Shown here: positions 43,488 to 55,400 of the stretch, in pieces
How positions within the stretch are numbered: position 1 is the stretch's first letter
How the letters are laid out: each line of letters begins with the position of its first letter
DNA from: Capsaspora owczarzaki ATCC 30864
Taxonomy: Eukaryota > Opisthokonta > Filasterea
Assembly: GCF_000151315.2 (NCBI RefSeq)
Contig: NW_011887294.1
Location: 58,361 to 122,360 of the forward strand
Direction: 5' to 3'
Length of the DNA stretch: 64,000 nt
Position numbers and translations under genes: made by a program
The notes under the pieces: model-generated
The model's input: the letters and a program-made list of their open reading frames with translations, nothing else
Database searches by the model: none
Told to the model about the DNA's origin: nothing

Positions 43488-45623
43488 ATGCAGCGGTGGA
43501 CGCAGCAGCTCGGAGCAGTCTCAACCAGCCGCGTGCTGGCGTGCTTCAGAGCGTCGACGCTGCTGCACCACCACCACCACCACCAGCAGATGCGACACCA
43601 TGTCACACTAACAGCACCCACCCCCAGACAGAGTCGCTTGCGTGCGATCGATGCAGCCCGAGCAGTTGGGTTGGCTGGGCGCCCAACACTGCGCGCGCTC
43701 TCGTCCAACGCCGCCGGAGCCCAAGACCACAGTCCCAAGCCCACCACCCATGAACCGGCTGCAGCCACCCTGCCGCCACAGGCCATCACGCCAAAGGACT
43801 TGGATCCCGCGCGGTTTGACATGGCAAAGTATCCGCCAAGACTGGTGCGCAACTTTAGCATTGTGGCACACATTGACCACGGCAAGTCGACGCTTGCAGA
43901 CCGACTGCTCGAGGTGACGGGCACGATCGAGCGCAACAAGGACAACAAGCAAGTCCTGGACAAGCTGCAGGTCGAGCGAGAGCGCGGCATCACCGTCAAG
44001 GCACAATCCGTGTCCATGTTTTACAAGAACAAAGGCGAGACGTACCTGATCAACCTGATTGACACGCCTGGCCACGTCGATTTCAGCTACGAAGTCTCGC
44101 GATCACTGTATGCATGCCAGGGCTGCATTCTGCTTGTCGACGCTGCGCAGGGCATCCAGGCGCAGACCGTCGCCAACTTTATGCTTGCCTTCGACAGCAA
44201 CTTGAGCATTGTCCCCGTGCTGAACAAGATTGATCTCCTGCATGCGGACGCCGCGCGCGTCACCAAGCAGATGCAGTCCGTGTTTGGCACAGAGCCGGAG
44301 GAGGCGCTGCGGATTTCCGCCAAGACCAACCTCGGCATCGATCAAGTGCTTCCCGCCATCATTGATCGCGTGCCTCCGCCCAGCGGCAACCCCGATGCTC
44401 CGCCCAAGGTCCTGCTGTTTGATTCGTGGTACGACGACTTTCGAGGCGTCGTGTGTCTGATTGCAGTCGTCGACGGCTCGCTCAAGGTCGGCGAGAAGAT
44501 CACGTCGGTGCACTCTGGTTTGTCGTACGAAATTCTCGAGCTGGGTGTCGTCTCGCCGGAGCGAGTATCCACAACCGAGCTGCACACGGGGCAAGTTGGC
44601 TACCTCATCACTGGAATGCGATCGACGTCGGAAGCACGGATTGGCGACACGCTGCACCTCTTCCAAAAACCCGTGGAGGCGCTCCCGGGCTTCAAACCCG
44701 TCAAGCCGATGGTGTTTGCCGGTGTGTTTCCGATGGAGCAAGCCGAGTTTGACGACCTGCGCAAGGCCATTGAAAAGCTGACGCTCAATGACGCCAGTGT
44801 CACCGTCCATCGCGAAAGCTCGGTTGCGCTCGGCTCGGGCTTTCGGCTCGGTTTCCATGGCATGCTCCACATGGACGTCTTCCAGCAGCGCCTCGAGCAA
44901 GAGTATGATGCCAATGTGATTGTGACCTCGCCAAGCGTGCCCTTCCGGGCCGAAATGCGCGACGGCGAAATCAAGACCATTGAGTCCCCTGCCGAATTTC
45001 CCGACACTTCGTTTGTCAAGCAATTCCAAGAGCCGGTCGTGATTGGTACCCTGGTCTTCCCAGAAGAGCACCTCGGGGCCATGATTGATCTCTGCCAGCG
45101 GAGCCGCGGCGAGCAGGTCGACCTTTCCTATCTCGATGAAACGCGCGTCATGCTCAAGTACCGCCTCCCTCTCTGCGAGATTGTCACTGACTTTTTCGAC
45201 GCCGTCAAGGGCGTCACGTCTGGCTTTGGAAGCTTTGACTATGACGAGCCGACGTTTGTTCCATCCAAGCTGGTCAAGCTGGACATTGCGCTGAACGACG
45301 TGAATTGCGATGCTCTCTCCGTCATTCTGCATGACAGCAAGGCGCAGGAGCATGCCAAGAGCATCTGCGAGCGTCTTGCCGAAACCATCAGCCGCCAAAT
45401 GTTCGAAGTTGCCATCCAAGGTCGCATCCACTCAAAGGTCATTGCAAGGGCGACCGTCAAGGCCCTGCGAAAGAACGTCACTGCCAAGTGCTACGGCGGC
45501 GATGTCTCGCGCAAGAAGAAGCTGCTGGACAAGCAGAAAGAAGGCAAGAAGAAGATGAAAATGATTGGCAGCGTCGAGCTGAGCAAAGAGTCCTTCCTAT
45601 CAGTCATTTCCAAAGCGCGGTGA
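43488..45623 (+). CDS. GUF1: Mitochondrial translation factor GUF1 (LepA/EF4)
   Basis: Single exon, 711 residues. Ribosome-dependent GTPase of mitochondria. The N-terminal 110 residues are an Arg/Ala/His-rich presequence that includes six consecutive His. The GTPase domain has all G motifs: AHIDHGKSTLADRLL (P-loop), RGITVKAQ (switch I), DTPGHVDF (G3), NKIDL (G4), and ISAKTNLG (G5). Domains II-V follow, and the LepA-specific C-terminal domain ends AKCYGGDVSRKKKLLDKQKEGKKKMK, whose conserved core confirms LepA rather than EF-G. Start: the first in-frame ATG (MQRWTQQLG). No introns, unusual among its neighbours but shared with Nck and the WOPR gene. Confidence 0.96.
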   Translation: MQRWTQQLGAVSTSRVLACFRASTLLHHHHHHQQMRHHVTLTAPTPRQSRLRAIDAARAVGLAGRPTLRALSSNAAGAQDHSPKPTTHEPAAATLPPQAITPKDLDPARFDMAKYPPRLVRNFSIVAHIDHGKSTLADRLLEVTGTIERNKDNKQVLDKLQVERERGITVKAQSVSMFYKNKGETYLINLIDTPGHVDFSYEVSRSLYACQGCILLVDAAQGIQAQTVANFMLAFDSNLSIVPVLNKIDLLHADAARVTKQMQSVFGTEPEEALRISAKTNLGIDQVLPAIIDRVPPPSGNPDAPPKVLLFDSWYDDFRGVVCLIAVVDGSLKVGEKITSVHSGLSYEILELGVVSPERVSTTELHTGQVGYLITGMRSTSEARIGDTLHLFQKPVEALPGFKPVKPMVFAGVFPMEQAEFDDLRKAIEKLTLNDASVTVHRESSVALGSGFRLGFHGMLHMDVFQQRLEQEYDANVIVTSPSVPFRAEMRDGEIKTIESPAEFPDTSFVKQFQEPVVIGTLVFPEEHLGAMIDLCQRSRGEQVDLSYLDETRVMLKYRLPLCEIVTDFFDAVKGVTSGFGSFDYDEPTFVPSKLVKLDIALNDVNCDALSVILHDSKAQEHAKSICERLAETISRQMFEVAIQGRIHSKVIARATVKALRKNVTAKCYGGDVSRKKKLLDKQKEGKKKMKMIGSVELSKESFLSVISKAR

Positions 45624-45764
45624 TTCTGGTGTGTCAAATGATACTGGTGTTTTTCTCTTGGTTTTTTGAACAATGAAAAAAATCAAATTGTAATTCTGGC
45701 ATTTTCATTTTGGTCAAGAATCTAAAAACAAACAAAAACCCCAAGTTCATCACCCCTCGAACCC

Positions 45765-47383
45765 TTAAGGGCAAAGACGCTCCACTTGCCAGCTCTGCAG
45801 CCCGTCGGCAGTCAGTCCCGGAAGGAGACGATATCGCAATCGGTCGTGCAATCGCGAAGGACGACCCTGCCAAAATTCAATCACGGTGGGGCGCACGAGA
45901 TATCCACCCCAATTCGCGGGCTTTTCGATGACTTCCGCGTCCTTGAAACGCCCAGCCGCTGCTTCTGTGCGAAGTTCGAGTGCCTGGGGTTGCAATCGCA
46001 GAGAGAAATGCAAAAGAAGTGCGACGAATTGAGCGCGATTTCGGGCGCGAACAAAGTTGAGCTGGCTGCACCTGCTCATGCTCACAAACACCATCCATTA
46101 CCTTGCGGTCAGGAATGACCTGGCTTTGCAGGCTGGCGTGGGCGCCAATTTGACTGCCTCGTGGACGTGATTGGAAATAGGCCGTAGACTCTTCTTCCGA
46201 CAAGCGCTCAACGACGCCTTCAATGCGAACCTGGCGATCCATCGGGCCCCACCAGAAGGACAATGCCACATGCTTGTTCTGGACCATGTCGGAGCCCTTG
46301 TGGCTGCCGTGGTTGGTAAAGAATTGAAACCCGTCCACGCCGTAACCCTTCAGCAGGACGACTCGCGAAGAGGGGCGACCGGTCCTGTTTTTCGGTCCAA
46401 TATTAATAAGCGTCAGAGAACAAAACAGCACGGGTTAGTATCCACCGATCGTAATTGGAGAAAGTTGCGCAGAATGGGAAATCGTTGCTTTGAAGGGTTT
46501 GGCAAGCAGTACTCACGCTGACACTGTGGCAAGGGTCATGCCGTTTGGCTCGTGCACGTTTGCAGCAACAGCCTCGCGAAACCATCGATCAAACTGGTCA
46601 ATCGGTTGCGATGCCAAATCCTAACATCCGAAACATCAAAGCGAACGTGAGCGAGTGGCGTTCGCTTTTTGTGTGTTTGGCCCCCCAGCCAAGCCAAATC
46701 GTCCTCCCTTGCAGGATTCAAAATAGAAGATGAAAACGCTATTGAGTATGTCAAGAACCGACCTCTTCGTTCAGCTCGCCGTAAGTGTAGTTGAGGCGCA
46801 TGTTCGCCACGGCTTGATGAACGGCGGCTTGTCCAGTTGCAGCAGCGGCAGTAGCAGCAGCGGCGGCGGCGGCAATCACAGCGGCGGCAGCAACTGCGTT
46901 TGCATCGTCGCTCGTCGGTTCAGGATCACTGGTGGCAGCGGCAGTGGCGGCCATCGTCGAAGCGTGCATGGCGGGAGTGTTTGTGTTTGTTGCGGCTGAT
47001 GGATGCGCGGCTGCTGCTGGTGGAGGAGGAGTGGCGGTCGAGAGCGAGGCCGAGGCCGAGGCAGTTGGGTTGCTTGGCAGCATGGCAGCAGAGGCAAAGC
47101 GCGAGACACGGAGGAGGGAAGGCAACGACGACGGACTCGTGCTGGAGAAAGGACGACTGATGACGACGAAGGCCGACACGACCGGATTCGGATTCGGATT
47201 CGGATTCTGAAGCGGATGCGGATGCGGATGCGGCAAAGTGGAGCGCAGTGATGAGAGTGACTGGATGTGGATGCGGAACGGGCGGCGGTGGCGGCAGTGG
47301 TCGAGATGGATGGAGTGCCTCGTGCGACTGGAGAACAACGCAGCGAGCCCAGCGCCAAACCGCACACGATGGCACAATCGCAT
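45765..47383 (-). CDS. PNPO: Pyridoxamine/pyridoxine 5'-phosphate oxidase
   Basis: FMN enzyme making pyridoxal 5'-phosphate (vitamin B6 salvage). Exons, read right to left: 47383-46763, 46620-46517, 46384-46102, 45983-45765, giving 408 residues. The catalytic part starts [28 protein letters not shown]. It goes on with [61 protein letters not shown] and NWGGYLVRP...[13 protein letters not shown], and ends VERLCP. These are the FMN- and PLP-binding segments of PNPO. A 200-residue N-terminal extension begins with an Arg/His-rich segment compatible with mitochondrial targeting and continues as Ala/Thr/Pro low complexity. A downstream in-frame Met could make a shorter cytosolic form. Intron 1 uses a weak donor (GTCGGT). 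Confidence 0.92.
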
Positions 47384-47435
47384 CACAGCAGCAACAAACA
47401 ACAAGAAAAAGAATAATAACACACACACAAAAAAA

Positions 47436-47471
<36 letters not shown>

Positions 47472-47908
47472 CGGCAAAAGGAATAAAAGTAGAATTATGG
47501 AGCTCAAATGTTGGAGATGAAAAACCATAGTTACAACACAAGGAGGTCGATGCACAACAGCAAAAGGGAAGAGCAACGGAATTGACAACCAAAGAAGAAG
47601 GAAGAAAATCAAAGCACCAGACCATCCAAAAGAAACCACGAAACAAAGTGGGATGCATGTACAAACACGAGCAACAGCCAAGCACAAAGAAACCAAACGA
47701 GACGGACGGGGGGAAAAAAAAACAAGGAACGACGACGACGACGACGACGAAGCACAAAGAAACCAAACGAGACGGACGGGGGGAAAAAAAAAACAAGGAA
47801 CGACGACGACGACGACGACGACGCAACTAGAGAGAGATTGAATGCTGAAAGAGCGCACTGAAAAAAAAAAAGCGGGGCAGACAAAGCCTAACCTGTTTTT
47901 ATGCAACG

Positions 47909-47955
<47 letters not shown>
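47384..47955. other. Intergenic region with simple repeats
   Basis: Between the PNPO start and the Nck stop. Contains a GAGA run (47435-47470), the 70-bp tandem duplication and a GTT microsatellite (47908-47955) that abuts the Nck stop codon. No gene seen. Confidence 0.65.
47681..47822. repeat. Two-copy 70-bp minisatellite
   Basis: A unit beginning AGCACAAAGAAACCAAACGA and ending in a GAC run occurs at 47681-47750 and again at 47751-47822. The copies are essentially identical except for A-run and GAC-run length. Confidence 0.92.
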
Positions 47956-47956
<1 letters not shown>

Positions 47957-49245
47957 TAAGAAACCGGGAAGGGCGTCACAAGAAGAATACGCTCGCCCTC
48001 GGGAGTGGTGAAAATGGGGTGCTCCTTGTAGTGATCCACCAGCTCAAAGAGGTTGGAAAACTCGCGAGGTCCAATCTTGTACCGGTTGTTTTCAAACATG
48101 ATGCGGAAGTGCTTGACCATGTCGTACACGCGGAGCGACACGGAATAGTCGCCTGACTTGGTCTCGCTGGCACGCAACAAAAAGTCGCCGTGGCGGGACC
48201 GGCCGAGCATGAGCGCCTCCGTGTCGCGGCGCGAGAGGGGCCCGTGGAACCACGACTGGTCCTCGACCACGCGACCGGCAGTGTTGGTGTTGTTGTTGGC
48301 GCGCTGTTGGTTTGAGCCAAAGCCACCAGCGCCGACGCCGCCGCCGTTCATGGGCTTTGGCGGCAGGTTTGCCGGAGGGAACTTTGGGGCGCCACCCACG
48401 TCGTGAGCAGAAGCCACGGGGACTTGTCCACGGTGCGAGTTGGGAATAGTTTCAACATAATTGGAAGGGATGACGCCAGTTTCGTTTGTGCGGCGACTCC
48501 GTGCGGTAAACCACGAGGCGTCCGCGTTATCGAGAATATCCACAATGTCGCCAGGCTCGAGGTCGAGCTCGTCCGTCGCGCTCTTCTTGTAGGCAAACTT
48601 GACAGTGGCAGAGTATAGTGCGGGCTCGACGTCGTCAAACTCGGGCTGCTTGCCGCCAGCGGCCAGTGTCTGGTTTGGCCGCAGACCTCCCGCCGGCTGT
48701 GCCATGTTTGGGGGCAGATTCGGCAGTGCGGGGCCGTTTTCAGGCGTCTCCTCGGCCACATAGTTGCTGGGGAACCAGCCGACGCGACCGTGCACGCGCG
48801 CCTGCCACCAGCCGTCGTCCTCCTTTGTGAGCACGTCGACAATTTCACCCTTGTTCAGCGACAACTCGTCATCGCGTGTGGCCTGGTACTGGAACTTGAC
48901 ACGGGCCTGGCACAAAACCTTCATGGACTCGACCGCCAGCTGATCCGAGTGCGATGGGGCGGCAGCAATCACGGGCATCGAGTCCTTCTTGCCCGATCGC
49001 AACCGGTCCAGCACGGACGGCTTCTTCTCCTTGGGGGCATTCTTGTCTTTTAGCAGCTGAAGGTAGTTACGGGGCACAAATCCGCTGTTACCGTTGTCCT
49101 TCTCGACCTTCCACCAGTTCTTCGAGTCGAGCTTGGCGTCGTTCTCGAGCAGCTTGAGCCGGTCGCCCTTGACAAACGTCAGCTCCTCCGAGTTTTTGGC
49201 GACATAGTCGTACAGCGCAGTGGCGTATCGAATCGGGACAGCCAT
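47956..49245 (-). CDS. NCK: Nck-type SH3-SH3-SH3-SH2 adaptor
   Basis: Adaptor linking phosphotyrosine sites to WASP/WIP and actin assembly. Single exon, 429 residues, starting MAVPIRYATALYDYVAK. SH3-1 (about 5-65: ALYDYVAKNSEELTF, NWWKVE, GFVPRNYL). SH3-2 (about 115-170: VKFQYQATRDDELSL, DGWWQARV, GWFPSNYV). SH3-3 (about 215-275: VKFAYKKSATDELDL, GVIPSNYVE). C-terminal SH2 (about 330-425: WFHGPLSRRDTEAL, GDFLLRASETKSGDYSVSL, FSNLFELVDHYKEHPI). The phosphotyrosine-binding Arg is present in FLLRAS. Same order and size as animal Nck (377-380 residues), slightly longer because of Pro/Gly/Asn linkers. A natural partner for the WIP and LRR-receptor genes in this window. Confidence 0.96.
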
Positions 49246-50787
49246 CGGTGTGTGTCGGGGTGTGTGTGTGTGTGTGTGTTTGAGTGACTTTGTTTGATGC
49301 GGGGGTGGCCTTTGTGGGGCGAGATTGATCAAACAGACAAAAAAAAAGCAAAGGCACCTGCATTTGACACCAAACCAAGAGGCCGCAAACAGGAGGATGA
49401 GACAGAGTGACGAGATCATCATCAACAACGACAAGCCATAATAGATCAAATGGAAAACCAAGCCAACCCTCAAACCCAGTCCCAAGCCCCCACAGCCCCA
49501 AACGCCCCAAAACTCGTGCATTGCCTGACATTCGTTGTGCTGACTTTTGCCCCCCCCCCCCTTGTCGTTCACAGCGAGCCAGCCATGATCCATTTGGCTG
49601 GGTTTGGATGGTCTTTTTTTTTTTTTTTGGCTCCATTTGCTTTTGCTTTCCCCTTCTTTTCCTTGTTCCCGATCTTCCACCATCCCGAGTCTAAAGTGCC
49701 CATTCGAACCCCCTCAGTCTCGCTCTCTGTCTCTGACTCTCTCTCGTTTCTTCACTCAACTTCCATGACAAGTGGCTTTTTTTTTTTTTTGATTTTTTGA
49801 TTTTTTTTTTCCCTTCCTTTTTCTGGATTTTTTTATTTTATTTTTTTTTCCCTTCCTTTTTCTGGCTTTTGAGCGTGTCGGCTTTTGTGTTGCTGCTGCT
49901 GCTGCTGATGCTGCTGTCGTCATACACGCGTGTACCACATTGGCACCAGCTCAGTCGCAGCACGTTGCTCGTGCTTGGCTCTTGGTTTGAAGCAAGCAAA
50001 GACCAAAATCGCTCGCACAAGAAACAAAGCAAGTAAAGACCAACAGCGAACAAAAAATAATAAAACCAGAAATAAAAAAAATCAAATAAAACAAAAAAAA
50101 AAAAAAAAAAAGGAGCGCATGCTGCAAGCGCGTGCTGGTTGAAGGGGTGAAGGGGGGGAAGGGGGAAGGGGGGAGAAGGGAAGGGGGCGCTGCGAGTGGG
50201 GGGATGAACAGACGATGGTCGGAAGGGAAGGGTGCGAAGGGAGAGGCCGATGGGAGGAGCGAGAAAGAGAGGCAAACGAAAAAAAAAAAAAAAAAAAAAA
50301 AAGACAATGGAAAAGCAATAGAAAAGCAATAGAAAAAAAAAACTCACCAAAAAAAAAAAGAAAAGAAAAAAAAAAGAAAGAAGACTGAGAAAAACAGAAA
50401 CAGTTTGATCCCACTTCCAAAAACTGAGATTGTGAGTCAGAATCAAAGAGCAAGGAAATAAAAAAAAGACAATCGACTGACTGAGAACGGATTGCTGGAT
50501 TGAAGCGGAAGAGCTGCAAAGCGTTGAAACCAACCATTGGAGCCTCAACCCCGTTTCATGCTGTTCCCCCTGCCTACTGATGGAGTTTGCAGTTGCTTGG
50601 TCGATCAGACAGACTGGAGGGTTGCTTTGAGGGGACTGATACAAAAGTCACTTTGTGCAACCTCGATGGCTCAGTCTGATTTTCCTCTGATTCAATTCCT
50701 AACGTCGCTCCACACTCACACACTACAGCAGCTGCTGCAGCTTCACCTTTGACAATCTTCAAAACGAAAAGGGGGACAAAAACCACA
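49246..50787. other. Divergent intergenic region between Nck and the WW gene
   Basis: Contains a GT run close to the Nck start (49258-49280), repeated T-runs with a near-duplicate (CCCTTCCTTTTTCTGG at 49812 and 49852), G/A-rich DNA near 50150-50260 and A-runs. No coding exon is recognised. Confidence 0.6.
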
Positions 50788-50944
50788 ATGCCAGACAAGT
50801 ACCCTCACTTGCCAGGCGGCAGCAGAGACCGATCAGGCCAGCCTCCATCATCGTCGTGGACGACGAGCCAGCGCCGCAGATCACCGTCGCCGACACGAAA
50901 CACGTCGCGGCAGTCGAGTCACCGGAGTCGATCCAGATCAAGAT

Positions 50945-50975
<31 letters not shown>

Positions 50976-52092
50976 GCAGCAGACGCAACGCGAGTCCAGC
51001 CACGCGAGCTCTGACTCGGCTGCCAACCACACACACCCACAGGCACTGGCAGCAACTACTACTACTACGACTACTACTGCAGCCCCATCCACTGCTGGAT
51101 ACGATCCACGCATGCACGGTCACAATGGCTGGCCCAGCGCAACGATGGGCGGACAACCTCATCCTCAAGCACCTTTTTCACTTGGAGCCAATCCTTACGT
51201 CTACCATGCTGCTGCCGACATGCAGGCGCAGTACACGCAGCAGATGGCAATGCACCAGCAATCTGCTGCAATGACGCCGGAAATGCGCATGCAGTACATG
51301 CAGCAGCTGGCGTTCTACCAGCAGCAAATGTCTGCACAGATGGCGCAAGGAATGGCGCCCCATTCTCAGAATCCTGCAACATCCGCAGCCCCGTCAACAA
51401 CAACGTCAACATCCGGATCGCGACCAACGACGCCGCAGAATACTAGTGCCAGCGCGCCTTTGGTTGCACCGATTGCTTCAAGGCCCGCGGATTTCCCACC
51501 GGCCGCAGTCCCGCTCCCAGTCTCCAAGCTAAATTCGTCGTCGGCTTTACCACCGCCAGCAGTCCCGCTTTCGGGTGCCAAGCCAATCGCACACCCTGCA
51601 CTGATGGTCTCAAGGCCGACGGAGTTACCACCGGCAGCAATTCAGCTCCCAGCGACCATGCCAATAGCACCCCCGGCACCAAGCGTGCCGCCTCCTTCCC
51701 AGGCCTCTGATCAACTGCGAGAAGTGTGGGCCAAGCTCGCCATGCTGCCTCCTTCAAGGCGGCAAACTCTACTCCAACTTGCAGGAAGCCAAGCTCAGCA
51801 GCAGACTGATGCCTCATCTTTAGCCGCATTGCAATCGTGGCAACAAGCGCCGCCGGCTCCAAGCGCTCGTCAAGCCGCCCTGCCGCCAATTTCTGCGTTG
51901 CAAGCCCTGGCAGTTTTACACAACAGGCCTGTAGTGCTACGAGAACTCTCCGATGATGGATGGGACCAGTATGTCACCCGGGACGGACAGGTCTTTTACT
52001 TTCATCGCTTGTCAAACAGAAAGCAATGGGACCCACCTGCTTCAATGATGGACATTCACGATTCTGCAGTGTCAATGCTGCAGCAACAACAA

Positions 52093-52124
<32 letters not shown>

Positions 52125-52311
52125 ACTCGCGCCCGTGCAACAATTGCTCAACCTTGTCCTTCAGCTTCAATCGGCACAACAAAACGGATCCATCCCTGTA
52201 GCGCCGGGCGCTGTCGTGGACCCTGCCGCCGCGCTTGTGAATGCCGTCGCGCTTCTCCAGCAACGGTCGCAGGGCACAAATCAAACTGCTTTGGCGCAGC
52301 CGCCACAGTAG
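50788..52311 (+). CDS. WW-domain protein with RS-like and Gln-rich regions
   Basis: Single exon, 507 residues. N-terminal 70 residues contain Ser-Arg dipeptides (SRSRSRSPPP) and a Gln run. A long Pro/Ala/Gln/Met-rich middle follows. A WW domain sits at about residues 385-420 (ELSDDGWDQYVTRDGQVFYF, then HRLSNRKQWDPP), with the two Trp and the closing Pro present. A second Gln run (about 432-447) follows the domain. The mix of RS and WW resembles pre-mRNA processing factors (PRP40/TCERG1-like or scaffold proteins binding the polymerase tail), but no FF domain or other specific signature is seen, so no function is assigned. Confidence 0.75.
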
Positions 52312-52435
52312 TGGCTAGCCATGGATCAAACGCCACAACATGTTAACAACTTCTTTTTTTGTAAAAGTAATAGAACCCATTGTATTTTTTAAAAACCAAA
52401 CAAAGCACATCTAAAAACTCGCCGACAAAGAGTCT

Positions 52436-55400
52436 TTACCATTGACGAGACTTGAGACTCCAGAACGAGTACTGGGCGTCCACCTCCAGCTGAGCCAACT
52501 CAACAACGGAAGGGGCGAGTTGAGCGGTGTGTGCTTGGTACTCGTCCACACCCGCTGCTGCGCGCTTTTCGCCATACACGATCTTGCCATCGGCCAGCGT
52601 TTGCGTAGAGAGGGCAAAGTCGCCAGTCAACTCGGCCACATTTTCGCCAACATGCGCTTGGACTCCCCGGAGCAGTGCGGGCTCGTCGTACCAGATGGTG
52701 CAGCCGCCCTTTTCGGTCAAGTCACTGTTCGTGCAGCCGCGATCTCGGTTTGCGCAAGTGTGGTACCACACCTTTTCGGGCACGTCGGAGATGAGCGAAA
52801 CCGCCAGACCCATCCGCTCTGCACGGCCGACGCGACCGATGCGGTGAATGTAGACCTCGGGCGTATCGGGCAACGTGTAGTTGACAACAAACGGCAGCCC
52901 CGTCACATCAATGCCGCGGGCAGCAACGTCAGTACACAGCAAGAAGCGAACCTCGCCATTCTTGAACTGCTTGACGGCACCATCACGGTCACGGACATCG
53001 CTGTGCAGGCACACGCACGAGTAGGCATTCACCAGGGCGTTGGAGCCTCCAGCAGCCAGCAAAAAGTCGCGAACATGGTCGCAGTCAAGCTTGGTGCGGC
53101 AGAAAATGATGGCCTGGTCCATCTTGAGCGCCTCAATCACCCGGAGCAGGTAGAACGGCTTGAGCTTCTTCACCTTCTCGGACAAGGCCTCTGGACTCTC
53201 GGGGTGGGTGCGAATATTCGGGGCATCGCGCACGTGCACGCCGTCCGTCTGCATCGCGACGCGTTCGGGGCAACCGGCAGTCTTGGCAGCAGAGGCAAGA
53301 TCCTGGGCGGGATTCACCTTCACACACACTTGATGCACCGTGTCTGGCACGGCGTCTTTGCCCTTGAGGTCAATCCAAGTGGGAAAGTGCATCAAATCCG
53401 TCGCCAGCGCCTTGACGTCGTTGGAGTGGAGCGTGGCGGAGCACACAATCATTTGGAGGCGGCGGCCATTGTCCAAATCCTTGGGCACGCCGTTGAAAAT
53501 CTTTTGAATGAGCTGGCGATGCCCCTGCGCAAGCAGGCCGTCCGCTTCGTCCAAGATCAAAAAGCGGACGCGGGAAAGATCGAGCGAGCCGCTTGTGACG
53601 AGATCGTCGACACGTCCAGGGGTACCCACCGCAATATCGACACCTGGAGTATTGTTAATGTTTTGAAAAAAAAGTCATCGGAGCAAAAGAACGAAAATTG
53701 TGAGCAGTCGACCAAACGGAGAGTTAAAAAATAACCTGAACTGCATTCGCACCTCGTCGCAACTCGGCCATTTGGTCCTTGGCAGCAACACCACCGACAA
53801 ACAGTCCGATTCGAATGTCCGATTCAAGGTACTTGAATTGATTGAAAAGGTCAAACCACCGGACAAAAAACAACAACACAAAAAAAAAAAAAAAAAAAGA
53901 AGGTCATGTGTCAGTGACGACTGCTGATTTTCCGGCAATGAACAAGACACACGTACCTTCTTGAAGAGCATAAGTTGATCATAAATCTGCGTGGCAAGCT
54001 CACGAGATGGCTCGAGAATGAGCGCCGACGGCGACTTTTTCTGATTGGCAGAACCCGCCGCCGACTGGCCAGCTTGATCGCGCGGGCATCGAGCCACAGC
54101 CTCAAATCCAGGGCATGGGTGTTTGAAAGGTTGGGCTCCAAAGTTGAAGCGCATCTCTGCATTCTACGTTCCAGGCGACCCGAACAATCGTGAGGGCAAA
54201 AGACAGGGCAGCATGAAAGCATGTGGCAAGGAGAGACGGCACAAACCTTCACAACGGCCGCAGGGTAGAATGGCATGCGATGGAGCTGGGTAGGAATGTC
54301 AAAGGCCTTGTCAAAGCGAGATCCTGGCAGAACAGGCGGGAGTGGTCCGTGAGAACAATTGTGGTGACGCGAGGCTACATCTCCTGCGCAAGCAAATCAT
54401 ACCGTTCTTGGAGAAAAAGATCTGATGCGCGTCCATGTCGATAAAGCAGCCAATCGTGTCGTTCACGCCGAAAGCAAGGCCGTAATTTTCAAACTGGCCG
54501 CCGAACGCCTTCTTGCCGGTTCCGCCAAAGCCGAATCCCTGGTATTTTCATAAGAGTGCAAAGAAACAACCGATTCAGGATGTTAGGCACGTCGATTTTA
54601 TGCATCACTTTGATGAAGCGTCCAAAACTCGGCCGAAAAAAAAACAAAAGCCAAACTCACCTGCTTGTCAGTGCCAAGATTACGGCTGGCTGTGATCGTC
54701 GACCAGCCGAGGCGGCAAAGACCTTCATCAGTGACGGTTGCTTCGTAGTAGTACTTGCCTAGCACAGTACCAGCACAAGGGCAGCACGAGGGATGAGCCG
54801 ATCGCGAAAAACAAAACCAAAGAGCATCACTCCAAGCTGCGCCTCTACCTTTGGCAATGCCTTGGGTGGCGCGAGCACCAGCCCAGTCTGCAGAGCGACT
54901 CTGGCAGAGCAACCCGTCTTCAGCGATGGCAAAGGTGGCATCGCGGTCTGACAAGCTCATCGTAACTTCTGGCATGTCATCGAGCGTTCACACCATCGAA
55001 ACGAATGGTCAGCCACCCAGCTGCTTCACACAACCAGGAACTACGCCAAAACCCTGCCAACTAAAACTCATACGTGATGCGGAGGAGGAAGAGGAGGAAG
55101 CCGCCCCAGCTGTTGCTGCCTTGGAGTGGGCGATCAGCGTGTTTGTCTCGTGCACAATCTGCAGCACAGGCAAGCAGAATGCCTGATTGTGCGGTTATTT
55201 GCATAAACCATCATAGCATGGTGAGCATCTCAAAGTTTCATGACTCGAGCGACTTATTGCATCAGAGAGCACAGAAATCAAAGCGTTTTGGACCCATACA
55301 CCAGTCTTGCCACTTCCAGTCTCGGCCGCCTGTCACCCAACCAGACGCAATACAGGTGTTTGTGAGTTTATGCACATATCGTTGCGATCACGATCCAGCC

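Noticed and set aside
44103-45431. 442-residue frame opposite GUF1
   Set aside because: Antisense of a clear GTPase gene; no independent motif or start context.
43488-45623. LepA gene as bacterial contamination
   Set aside because: It has an Arg/His-rich mitochondrial presequence, sits between intron-containing genes and matches the eukaryotic GUF1 layout.
52442-53734. 430-residue + strand frame over DDX1
   Set aside because: The minus strand holds the complete helicase motifs; the + frame is their shadow.
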